A DNA stretch of 64,000 bases. Source: JAWKTT01 sp041398965 (lineage in GTDB: Bacteria; Planctomycetota; Planctomycetia; Planctomycetales; Planctomycetaceae). Positions 57,035 to 64,000 of this stretch are shown here, in pieces (the stretch's first letter is position 1; each line of letters begins with the position of its first letter). The notes under the pieces were generated by a model. The model had not been told where the DNA came from. It saw nothing but the letters and a program-made list of their open reading frames with translations, and did no database searches. The stretch spans positions 1 through 64,000 of the forward strand of contig JAWKTT010000023.1 in the NCBI GenBank assembly GCA_041398965.1. Reading direction: 5' to 3'. The position numbers and the translations under genes are program-made.

Positions 57035-58189
57035 TCAGGCGGCTCGGCTGCGGAGGATGCCGAGGACCCGTTCGAATTCCCCATTGTTGTGGAAGGGGAT
57101 CACAATCTGGCCCGTCTCTTTTCCAGTCAAACGGATGTCGACCATCGTCCCCAACAGGCCGCGAAGCTGTTCCTGCAAATCGCGTACATGATTCGTCAGA
57201 TGCTGGTTCTGAGCAGATACCATCGGGATCGTGTCGGCTGTTTCGCCAGTGTGGTCCTCTCCGGTGGAGGCTTCCCAGGTGGGAGCATCTCCCGATTCGT
57301 GCGAAGGGGTCCCTTCGTGATGACTCACAAACTGTTGAGGCTCACCGCCGCTGGACACTGCGGAATCGGAGTGCTGAATGTCTTGGCCGTTCCCGTCGGT
57401 CGACGATGCGGTCACTTCCGGAGCCGAGACTTCGAGAGTGGAAACCGTCGTCATCGGAGCCGCCTCTGAGGTGGCTTGAGTTCGTTTTTCCCGACCGAGC
57501 AGTTCCCGAACAGCCGACTCTGTCTGTCGAACAGTGAGCGTTTCCGCCTGAATTCGTCCGCACAGTTCGAGTTGTCCGGCGGCATCGAGTGGCAACAAGG
57601 CTCGGGCGTGGCCGGTCGAAATCCTCCCGCTGCGAAGTGCGTTCTGCACAGGCTCCGTCAGATCAAGGAGACGCATCAGGTTGCTGACAGCCGAACGGCT
57701 CATGCTCAATTGCTTCGACAGTTCTTCAATCGAGCACTCGAATTGCTGCACATAATCCTTAAACGCCTGTGCCTTTTCGAGGTCGGAGAGGTCTTTGCGT
57801 TTGAGGTTTTCTTCGAGGGCGAACTCGCAGGCTGTCTTGTCGATGACGTCGACGACGCGACAGGGGATCGACGTTAGCCCCGCTTTCTGAGCGGCTCGCC
57901 AACGACGTTCGCCCGCGATCAACTGCATACTCCCGGCATACTCGCGGACGAGAACCGGCTGCAAGAGGCCGTGTTCGCGAATACTGTCGGCCAGTTCCCC
58001 CAGAGACTCGGCATCGAAGTCTTTCCGTGGCTGCCAGGGGTTTCGCGTGATGTTATCGACGGCGATCATCCGCATTTCCGATTCATCAGCCGAGTCGATC
58101 GTCGTCGACGCTGGAGCGGACCCACCCAGAAGGGCGGTCAATCCACGACCAAGGCGACGACGGGAATTGTCTACTGGATTCATTGACAT
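57035..58189 (-). CDS. parB: ParB/Spo0J chromosome-partition protein
   Basis: A 384-residue protein that loads at parS and segregates the origin region. It has RRLGRGLTALLGG at the N-terminus, the CTPase ParB/Srx motif (IAGERRWRAAQKAG, residues 91-104), FALEENLKRKDLSDLEKAQAFKDY, and the helix-turn-helix LSKQLSMSRSAVSNLMRLL. A low-complexity acidic linker of about 120 residues is followed by the C-terminal dimer domain. GGAG nine bases before ATG 58189 supports this start. No parA lies next to it and no parS-like palindrome was found in the window. The long acidic linker is unusual. Confidence 0.93.
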   Translation of the reverse strand: MSMNPVDNSRRRLGRGLTALLGGSAPASTTIDSADESEMRMIAVDNITRNPWQPRKDFDAESLGELADSIREHGLLQPVLVREYAGSMQLIAGERRWRAAQKAGLTSIPCRVVDVIDKTACEFALEENLKRKDLSDLEKAQAFKDYVQQFECSIEELSKQLSMSRSAVSNLMRLLDLTEPVQNALRSGRISTGHARALLPLDAAGQLELCGRIQAETLTVRQTESAVRELLGREKRTQATSEAAPMTTVSTLEVSAPEVTASSTDGNGQDIQHSDSAVSSGGEPQQFVSHHEGTPSHESGDAPTWEASTGEDHTGETADTIPMVSAQNQHLTNHVRDLQEQLRGLLGTMVDIRLTGKETGQIVIPFHNNGEFERVLGILRSRAA

Positions 58190-58782
58190 GACACGAGTCT
58201 CCGTACTCAAGAAACGCTAAGAGAACCGGGGGAGCAGCGCAGTCCCACGCTCCGTTTGCCCACACTGACGATGTCGTGTCAGTGGTTCCCACCCAACTGT
58301 TCGTCATTCCCGGTCGCGTCTCTCCAATCCCATTCGTGGTTCCGAACCTACTGCTCGTAACGGCTGAACGAATTCGTCCGATTTGGAAAGCTGGGAAGCT
58401 TTTTCTGGTCGCATCAATCAAGACCCCCCAGACCCAACTCCAGCCAGCTTGCCCAGTTTTCCATGCGGTCATCGTTCTCGATCAAGGTGGCTGTCGCTGA
58501 GGACTGAGAGCTGCATCGGGAAGACCATTTTGCGGATGGGCTCCCTCCAACTGATGAGTGAGCACAAGGGGATAAGAGGCACTCCAAGAGAGGGACAGTG
58601 ACTTCCCCTGTCGCGTCAAGTTCCCTTGTTCCCCGCGGTTACGGATAAAGATGTCGGACTGGACAGACGTGGAGCGGTTCGTTCGTTCGAGTTTAGCAAG
58701 GTCTGTATCCGCGAGCCTTTGTTCGTCGCGCTGCTCCGTCGTTCCGTCCCCGATGGCTCTCCGGCTCACTGTCGAGACGCAA
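58190..58782. other. Gap upstream of parB, no gene recognised
   Basis: About 590 bases without a supported gene; several short frames on both strands are chance. The parB promoter should lie at its left end. Confidence 0.4.
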
Positions 58783-58818
58783 CAACGCCCCGGCCAGCAC
58801 ATGCCGACCGGGGCGTTG
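58783..58818 (-). terminator. Strong hairpin after the PDZ/YbaY-like gene
   Basis: CAACGCCCCGG (58783-58793) and CCGGGGCGTTG (58808-58818) form a perfect 11-bp stem with a 14-base loop, 50 bases beyond the stop of the 58869-60224 gene. The U-run is poor (TTGTTG), so it may be rho-dependent or a processing site. Confidence 0.6.
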
Positions 58819-58868
58819 GAATTCTTGGCGATCGAACGAATGTTCGATCGAGTTCCTTCAGCCAAGGA

Positions 58869-60224
58869 CTACCGTGGGGTCCCCACAGCGACCAGGAACT
58901 CACGGGCGAGTTCTGGGCGAAGTCGCTGATTGGCCTTCATGCGTCCCATCCAGTAGTCGAGTTCTTCCTTGCTGGGTTGCTTGTTCAGCACCAGTTCGTG
59001 CAGACGGGTAATGTAGGTTGCGTCGTCAGCATCGCTCTGATTGTAGAACTCGTTGGTCGCCAGCAAGTCAGACTGTGCTTCGTACAACGAGCCGCCCCGC
59101 TCGAAGTGGCGACGGTAGGTCGCCAGTTCCAGAGCACGTGGTTCTCGGTGCAGGTATTGACGGTAGAACATCGTCAGTTGAGCCAGTTGATCGTCGATCG
59201 AAACGTAGTTGCTCCCCGGCTGGGTGATGGTGGTTGACTGCACCAACACGGGCACATTCGTCGTACGACCATCGTTAATACAGGTCACCATCTCGCGAGA
59301 CGAGAAGAGCGTTCGCCCACTCGAAGTGATCGAGGCACTCAACACGTACTGGCGATTCCGGTCAATTTGCGAAGGATCGAAGTCGACCGCAAAGTTGATT
59401 GGAATCTGCGTGATCTGATTGATCACCTTTCGACTCAACGTGGTCGGAGGGGCGCCAGCTCGCAGGATTTCGCGAAGTTCCACCGTTGCAACAGCGTCAC
59501 GTGGGAGGGCATATCGCTCTTGATAGGTGATCGAACCAGTAATCTGCTGGAAGCGTGAATCGAGCTTCACTGGCAAGTTGACCAACTGGCCATCTCGACC
59601 ATTCTGAACCAGTAACTTCACCCAGCCATCAGCATCGGCGTTTCGCTCGAACTCCTGTCCACAATCGAACAACTCCCCGCTGACATAGCCAACCTGAAAG
59701 CCAGCGACATTGACGATCAAGTCATTCGCTTCAAGTCCGGCACGGGCGGCTGCCGAGTTGGGAACAACCTGAGCAATCCGCACGCCGATTTCAGTATCCT
59801 TGGAGTAGACCCCCAGTCGCCAGCGTGCGGGTTGTTTCGGCGTCGGAATTGTTCCGGGAGGGACGTACGATGGCGACACTTTGAGTGAGTTCGTCGTCCC
59901 GTTGGGATACGTCACTGCGGGAGGGTAAGTCAGGTTTGGGTTGACGGCCCCCGGATAACTGATCGGGGTGATATTCGCTGCCGAGTTAATCGTTCCCGGC
60001 TGTATGAGTCGGTCACGATTGTCGGCTGGATATTGACCAGCCGGGATCGAACTGCCAGGGGTGGCGGTCCCATAAGGGATCGCATAAGGGTCCAGTGGCT
60101 GCGGGACAGACTGCACCGTGGACGGGGTGGTGGCGTATCGAGGGTCAATCGCTGAGGCAGAGTTGCCCAGGAACAGTGCTGCCAGCGAAAGGGCAGTCAC
60201 TGCGAATGTGATGTGTTTGGTCAT
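58869..60224 (-). CDS. Exported PDZ plus YbaY-like protein with DUF4214-like C-terminus
   Basis: A 451-residue protein. The signal peptide is residues 1-25 (cleavage near NSASA), followed by a Pro/Thr/Tyr-rich region. A PDZ-like domain (about 135-220) has IGVRIAQVVPNSAAARAGLEANDLIVNVAG. A YbaY/YscW-like domain (about 225-330) has ITGSITYQERYALPRDAVATVELREI and VINQITQIPINFAVDFDP. The end (about 355-451) has the repeated FYRQYLHREPRALELATYRRHF and LHELVLNKQPSKEELDYWMGRM, similar to DUF4214. The role is unknown but plainly in the envelope. GGAGGAA seven bases before ATG 60224. It follows the PstS-like gene by 141 bases on the same strand. Confidence 0.78.
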   Translation of the reverse strand: MTKHITFAVTALSLAALFLGNSASAIDPRYATTPSTVQSVPQPLDPYAIPYGTATPGSSIPAGQYPADNRDRLIQPGTINSAANITPISYPGAVNPNLTYPPAVTYPNGTTNSLKVSPSYVPPGTIPTPKQPARWRLGVYSKDTEIGVRIAQVVPNSAAARAGLEANDLIVNVAGFQVGYVSGELFDCGQEFERNADADGWVKLLVQNGRDGQLVNLPVKLDSRFQQITGSITYQERYALPRDAVATVELREILRAGAPPTTLSRKVINQITQIPINFAVDFDPSQIDRNRQYVLSASITSSGRTLFSSREMVTCINDGRTTNVPVLVQSTTITQPGSNYVSIDDQLAQLTMFYRQYLHREPRALELATYRRHFERGGSLYEAQSDLLATNEFYNQSDADDATYITRLHELVLNKQPSKEELDYWMGRMKANQRLRPELAREFLVAVGTPR

Positions 60225-60365
60225 GGTGGATTCCTCCATGGATCCAGCGAAGGGGATGATGCTTGAGTCTCTGCGAAGTGCAGGAAAACAAAACGATGTC
60301 ATTGAGCCTAAGTGCCGCAGGGACGAGTGCTACGGCGTCCGGCCAGGATGAGTTTCACGAGTCAA

Positions 60366-61355
60366 TTAGTGGACGACGTTCAGGCCGATCGAGTCCAAGG
60401 CGATGTGAGCCGGCTTGCCAGAGATTCCCTGGAAACCAGCCTTAATGACATCTTCCTGACCACGACTGCTGAAGACATAGCGGATGAACTCCCGCTCGAT
60501 CTCAGGGAGTTCCTTGCCAGGAACATGATCAATCACCAACTGCAGCGGTCGCATCAGCGGATACTGTCCGTGATCTGCTTCTTCCGAATCGATGGCGACA
60601 TAAGGACCTTCGGGACGAATCGACAGCGGGACCGAACGAACGTTTTGAGTTTCGTAAGAGTGACCTGCGAAGCCGACCGAACGAGGGTCTGCGGCAATCC
60701 CCTTCATCATTTCGTTGTTGCTCGCGTGAGTCTTAATATCTTTGCGAACGGTTCCCCCCAGCATCACCGCTTCCTGCATGAAGACCTGCGAACCAGTGTC
60801 ATCATCGCGACCATGCACCATCACAGGCTGCGTCGCCCAGGCACCGGGGAAGCCCAGCTGGCCCCATGTGCGAATTGGCTTATCATTCAGCCGTTTGCAG
60901 TCTTCGGAAAAGATGCCGTCGATCTGAGCGAGTGTTAATCCGCGAATCGGATTGTCCTTATGAACGTAGACCCCAATCCGTTCGAGGCAAGGGGTGACGA
61001 CCGTCGCCTCGCTCCCACGAGCCTTGAGATACAGGTCCCGTTCTTCCTTGTTGATGGAACGGCTCAGCAGTCCGATGTCCGCTGAACTCTCCAGCACCGA
61101 AGCGACAGCAGCACGAGACCCAGTGGTCTGAATGGTGATCTTCACCTCAGGGTAAAACTGACGAAAACTCGCTGCCCAGACCGAGGCAACATTTGCCATC
61201 GTGCTCGACCCCGTGAGCCGGAGTTCTCCCTTAAGCGAACTGACCGGCCGATAGGTTGGCATATCAGGATCAAGTGGGACCTGTGCCATCAGTGTCGACG
61301 ACAGCGTCATCACGACGCCGAGTGCCCACAACATTCGCGTTCCAAACTTCAGCAT
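60366..61355 (-). CDS. PstS-like phosphate-binding protein
   Basis: A 329-residue periplasmic binding protein with a signal peptide (residues 1-24). It has the PBP/PstS pattern: LRLTGSSTMANVASVWAASFRQFYP, TTGSRAAVASVLESSADIGLLSR, IGVYVHKDNPIRGLTLAQIDGIFSEDC, GRDDDTGSQVFMQEAV, and a C-terminal FIRYVFSSRGQEDVIKAGF. The phosphate-binding residues (TGSST, TGS, RDDDTGS) are present. Stand-alone PstS-like proteins in planctomycetes need not be part of a Pst transporter; no pstC, pstA or pstB is near. GGAGGG eight bases before ATG 61355. Confidence 0.85.
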   Translation of the reverse strand: MLKFGTRMLWALGVVMTLSSTLMAQVPLDPDMPTYRPVSSLKGELRLTGSSTMANVASVWAASFRQFYPEVKITIQTTGSRAAVASVLESSADIGLLSRSINKEERDLYLKARGSEATVVTPCLERIGVYVHKDNPIRGLTLAQIDGIFSEDCKRLNDKPIRTWGQLGFPGAWATQPVMVHGRDDDTGSQVFMQEAVMLGGTVRKDIKTHASNNEMMKGIAADPRSVGFAGHSYETQNVRSVPLSIRPEGPYVAIDSEEADHGQYPLMRPLQLVIDHVPGKELPEIEREFIRYVFSSRGQEDVIKAGFQGISGKPAHIALDSIGLNVVH

Positions 61356-61534
61356 GAGTTTCCCTCCATGAATCGAAAGTGAATCCGCGCTGCCCCGGTG
61401 AATGCAGTCAACATCGAACTGCGAACGGGTCTCTCCCCCCGGCGGTATCTGCGCGAGTTTCCCAACAGGGCGCGGAGTCTATGCGGATTAGAGAATTCAA
61501 GTAAATAGGAGTTTCTGAGACCCCGTCTCCAGGA

Positions 61535-61701
61535 GTGCATTCCCCACATGGCAACGCCCCGAACCGGAGGCGTCAGCCGACGCGAAACTCCCTCTCCCCC
61601 GCTGGAATGTCCTTTGAAATAGGAACGTCGATCGCGGGGGAGAGGGAGAGGCTGACAGCAAAGATCACCAGTCGGCGAGACTCACAATCCGGGGAATGCA
61701 C
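61535..61701 (-). repeat. Dispersed repeat family 2, copy 2
   Basis: GTGCATTCC (61535-61543) and GGAATGCAC (61693-61701) are exact inverted ends. Inside are GGAGGCGTCAGCCGACGC and facing CTCTCCCCC / GGGGGAGAG arms. It is inverted relative to copies 1 and 3. It lies between the PstS-like and GlmU-like genes (gap 61356-61808). Confidence 0.85.
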
Positions 61702-61808
61702 GCTTGAATAACTCGCCGACAGAAAAGGTCTAGTGTCGGAGGGGCGACCTCGGCTAACCTGTGGCTTTCGTCAACGAAACCAGTTGCATGTCTCCAAGGA
61801 TGGCTCAC

Positions 61809-63113
61809 ATGCTGCGAATTGCATTTTTTGAAGATTCGATGGTCGAAAACTTTTCGCCCATCGCCATCTTACGTCCCGTCTTCGAGTTGCGATGTGGACA
61901 CTTCAGCCTTCGCGAGCGGGTGCTGCGGTCGCTGGATGTGGCCGAGTGGGGAGCTTGCGTTCGACCATGGATGGCTGAATCCTATCGCGAAGAACACCCC
62001 GAGTCGCATGTCAATGACGAACGCTGGCTCAAACAGGGACTCACACTGCTCATCAATGGTCGTTGGCTCTTCAATCCTCACCAAATCGTTGACGCCGACC
62101 GAGACAGCGTTGGCGTCTGCGGCGAAACGATCGCCTGGATCGTCCTCGACCCCGACGAAGTGGCCGTTTTAGACTCGGAGGACTGGGAAGAAGGACTCGC
62201 CCGGTTAGCTCGACGTCGTCGTCCGGTCGCTGTCGAAGGGGAAATGCTCTCCTACCCCTGGGACCTGGTCCACCACAACCCGCAACGCCTTACCGAAGAC
62301 TTCTTCCTCCGACGTCGTGGCCCTTCTCTGCAAATTCCACAGCATCAAGTCGCGATTCTCGGGCCGATCGAACATGTCCAAATCGACCCGCTCGCCGAGA
62401 TCGACCCCTTCGTCGTCATCGATGCCCGCTCTGGTCCTGTCTGGATCGAAGCAGGGGCCAAGGTGTTAGCGTTCACCCGTCTCGAAGGCCCCTGCTACAT
62501 TGGTCGCGACACGCAATTGTTTCGCGCCCTTGTGCGTGAAGGGACCTCGATCGGCCCCGTCTGTCGCGTCGGCGGCGAGATCGAAGAGAGCATCTTTCAA
62601 GGATACTCGAACAAATATCACGATGGATTCTTAGGGCATAGCTACGTCGGCTCATGGGTCAATCTCGGCGCCCTCACCTCCAACAGCGACCTCAAAAACG
62701 ACTACTCGGCTGTCAAGGTTCCACTCTCGGGAATCAGTGTCGCGACCGGCTCGACCAAAGTTGGCAGCTTCATCGGCGACCACACGAAAACTGCTTTGTG
62801 CAGCCTGATGAACACCGGCACCGCCGTCGGCGTGATGTCGATGCTCCTTCCCGGTGGCGAACTGCTTCCAAAGCATATCCCCTCTTTCTCCCGCATCTGG
62901 CATGGCACCCTCGAAGGTCTGACAGAGGAAGGACTCAACGCCGGACTGGCCGCCGCAAGGATTGCCATGTCCAGACGAAATCAAGAACTCACCCCCGCCG
63001 CCGAGCGCCTCCTCCGACACGCCTATCAAGAGACCACCACAGAACGGACTCGAGCCCTCCAACGCGCCGCCAGCCTCAACGCCCCGAACGACCCCGCAAA
63101 AACCGGCCCCTAA
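61809..63113 (+). CDS. GlmU-like sugar nucleotidyltransferase/acyltransferase
   Basis: A 434-residue protein from ATG 61809 with AAGGA eight bases upstream. The N-terminal half resembles the poorly conserved nucleotidyltransferase part of GlmU-like proteins (LRIAFFEDSMVENFSPIAILRPVFELRCG). The C-terminal half is a left-handed beta-helix of hexapeptide repeats (IGRDTQLF, GYSNKYHDGFLGHSYVGSWVNLGALTSNSDLKNDYSAV and GVMSMLLPGG) followed by a helical tail. This group acts in nucleotide-sugar or amino-sugar metabolism. It is not the main GlmU, which would have a clear GxGTRM loop; none is seen. Confidence 0.85.
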   Translation: MLRIAFFEDSMVENFSPIAILRPVFELRCGHFSLRERVLRSLDVAEWGACVRPWMAESYREEHPESHVNDERWLKQGLTLLINGRWLFNPHQIVDADRDSVGVCGETIAWIVLDPDEVAVLDSEDWEEGLARLARRRRPVAVEGEMLSYPWDLVHHNPQRLTEDFFLRRRGPSLQIPQHQVAILGPIEHVQIDPLAEIDPFVVIDARSGPVWIEAGAKVLAFTRLEGPCYIGRDTQLFRALVREGTSIGPVCRVGGEIEESIFQGYSNKYHDGFLGHSYVGSWVNLGALTSNSDLKNDYSAVKVPLSGISVATGSTKVGSFIGDHTKTALCSLMNTGTAVGVMSMLLPGGELLPKHIPSFSRIWHGTLEGLTEEGLNAGLAAARIAMSRRNQELTPAAERLLRHAYQETTTERTRALQRAASLNAPNDPAKTGP

Positions 63114-63251
63114 CCGCTCGACCCCTCAACAAATCCGGTCGAGAGCCAATAGCCGGCGTGGGTAGCAACTGTCATGATGGCCATGCGAGTGAAGGTCTGG
63201 CCTTCCAGCCGACTACTGTTCCAGACAGAAGATTGCCGAATCACTTGCCGC

Positions 63252-63421
63252 GTGCATTCCTCGGCTTGTGATCCTCGCCAACTTGTGGTCTTTGCTGTCA
63301 GCCTCTCCTTCTCCCCCCGTGGGGACATTGTCTGAAGTCGGAGCGTCGTCAGCGGGGGAGAAGGAGTCTCGCGTCGGCTGATGCCTCCGATTATGGGGAG
63401 TTGGCATATGGGGCATGCCCC
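63252..63421 (+). repeat. Dispersed repeat family 2, copy 3
   Basis: GTGCATTCCTCGG at the left and GGCATGCCCCC at the right; internal CTCCTTCTCCCCCC and GGGGGAGAAGGAG arms and GCGTCGGCTGATGCCTCC. Same orientation as copy 1 at 52202. It fills most of the 63114-63535 gap. Confidence 0.8.
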
Positions 63422-63535
63422 CGGTTCAACCCTCAGCAAAGAATCGTGCTGGACAATGTTGAGCTTCCGGCTGGGGTCTGGGTTCGACGAGTGGACCTGT
63501 GATCAGACAGAAGTGTCTATGCCACGCGGTGCTTT

Positions 63536-63937
63536 TCAGGCAATGGACTCGGTGCCGCCAGAGTTGCGGGTGGTGGCGATGAGAGACTGGGCGGCTTGGA
63601 GGTCGTCGGCGACGTGGAAGTATGTGAGCAGTCGAGAAGTTTCCAGAATGTCTCGCAAGCCGGAGTGAACGCCAAACATGGCCATCTTGCCGCCGTCTCG
63701 GTCAAGGCGACGATGGAGGGAAATCCACTTGCCGATGACGGAACTGGTGACGTACTCGACTGTGCTGACATCAAGAACGATGCAGTTCTTTGGCGACTTC
63801 TCGGAGGCAGTCGTCAGTTCGTGTCCGAGCTGTTCCAAGTTGTCTTCTTCGGTCAGCCGCGAGGCGTGAAACCTCAGCACCATCACGTCTCCGTGAGGTG
63901 AGCAGGTGAAGTACGTGGGTGTAAAGTCTTTGGCCAA
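63536..63937 (-). CDS. STAS-domain protein (anti-sigma-factor antagonist type)
   Basis: A 133-residue protein with one STAS domain: VMVLRFHASRLTEEDNLEQLGHEL, the core NCIVLDVSTVEYVTSSVIGKWISLHRRL, and MAMFGVHSGLRDILETSRLLTYFHV. The TSS in the switch loop holds the serine that partner kinases phosphorylate in SpoIIAA-type antagonists. A partner kinase or sigma factor is not within the 63 bases left in the window on the right. Planctomycetes have many such switches. Confidence 0.88.
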   Translation of the reverse strand: MAKDFTPTYFTCSPHGDVMVLRFHASRLTEEDNLEQLGHELTTASEKSPKNCIVLDVSTVEYVTSSVIGKWISLHRRLDRDGGKMAMFGVHSGLRDILETSRLLTYFHVADDLQAAQSLIATTRNSGGTESIA

Positions 63938-64000
63938 GGTGTTCGGTCCGCTTCCAGAAACTCGGTAAATGCTCTGACGCCGTGTGCCTGAATCAATGTC

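Noticed and set aside
1..64000. CRISPR arrays, rRNA and tRNA genes
   Set aside because: No regularly spaced identical repeats with unique spacers, and no sequence with recognisable rRNA or tRNA arms was seen; the repeats found are dispersed, not tandem. A tRNA missed by eye remains possible; tRNAscan-SE would settle it.

Overview
The window looks like chromosomal DNA of a planctomycete (Planctomycetota, probably Planctomycetales). This is inferred from a DUF1592-type cytochrome-like protein followed by a Tat-exported DUF1552 protein (38.8-43.2 kb), an isolated mraZ outside any division cluster, planctomycete-style zinc-ribbon proteins, an LptF permease implying an outer membrane, and many dispersed short inverted-repeat elements. 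No species can be named from the sequence alone.

Layout. 0-3.6 kb: partial RNase D, orphan mraZ with a candidate operator, and lptF. 3.75-8.73 kb: a chromosomal integron. It has an integrase gene on the + strand, a candidate cassette promoter and attI site, and five cassettes reading leftward on the - strand, each closed by an attC of about 91 bp. 9.1-21.9 kb: mostly housekeeping genes (def-fmt, a VOC protein, a cobA-hemD fusion, a squalene-cyclase-like exported protein, an NfeD/ClpP-class membrane protein, a GNAT enzyme, an SLC13-type transporter, a FabZ-like protein, mnmA). 22-37 kb: an accessory island full of repeats. It holds two ~400 bp inverted repeats enclosing 9.3 kb, an ISL3-family insertion sequence inside the last codons of a gene related to an integron cassette gene, an hscC/J-like chaperone operon, and a second cluster of attC sites without an integrase that ends in a TIR-SLOG gene lying between 187 bp direct repeats. 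37.3-64 kb: mainly core genes (DAHP synthase, the DUF1592/DUF1552 pair, DUF58, an SDR, trpS, pyrD, DUF2891, an ELM1-like protein, rfbB, moaC, a serine-less alpha/beta hydrolase, parB, a PDZ/YbaY-like protein, a PstS-like protein, a GlmU-like protein, a STAS protein).

How parts work together. The strongest story is the integron. In four cassettes the first seven bases are exactly the complement of the first seven bases of that cassette's own attC, and the fifth fits the same rule, as expected for genuine excisable cassettes. The distant attC cluster at 32.7-35.4 kb has very similar attC sequences and so was probably built by the same or a sister integrase. The cassette cargo includes a caspase-like CHAT protein and, behind an attC in the distant cluster, a TIR-SLOG protein. 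Both are families used as effectors in anti-phage defence, so the integron may be a store of defence or stress genes; that role is inference.

Repeats. Eight copies of a ~120-130 bp element with terminal inverted repeats and two internal hairpins are scattered through the first 37 kb. A second family with GTGCATTCC ends occurs three times between 52 and 63.5 kb. No rRNA, tRNA or CRISPR array was recognised.
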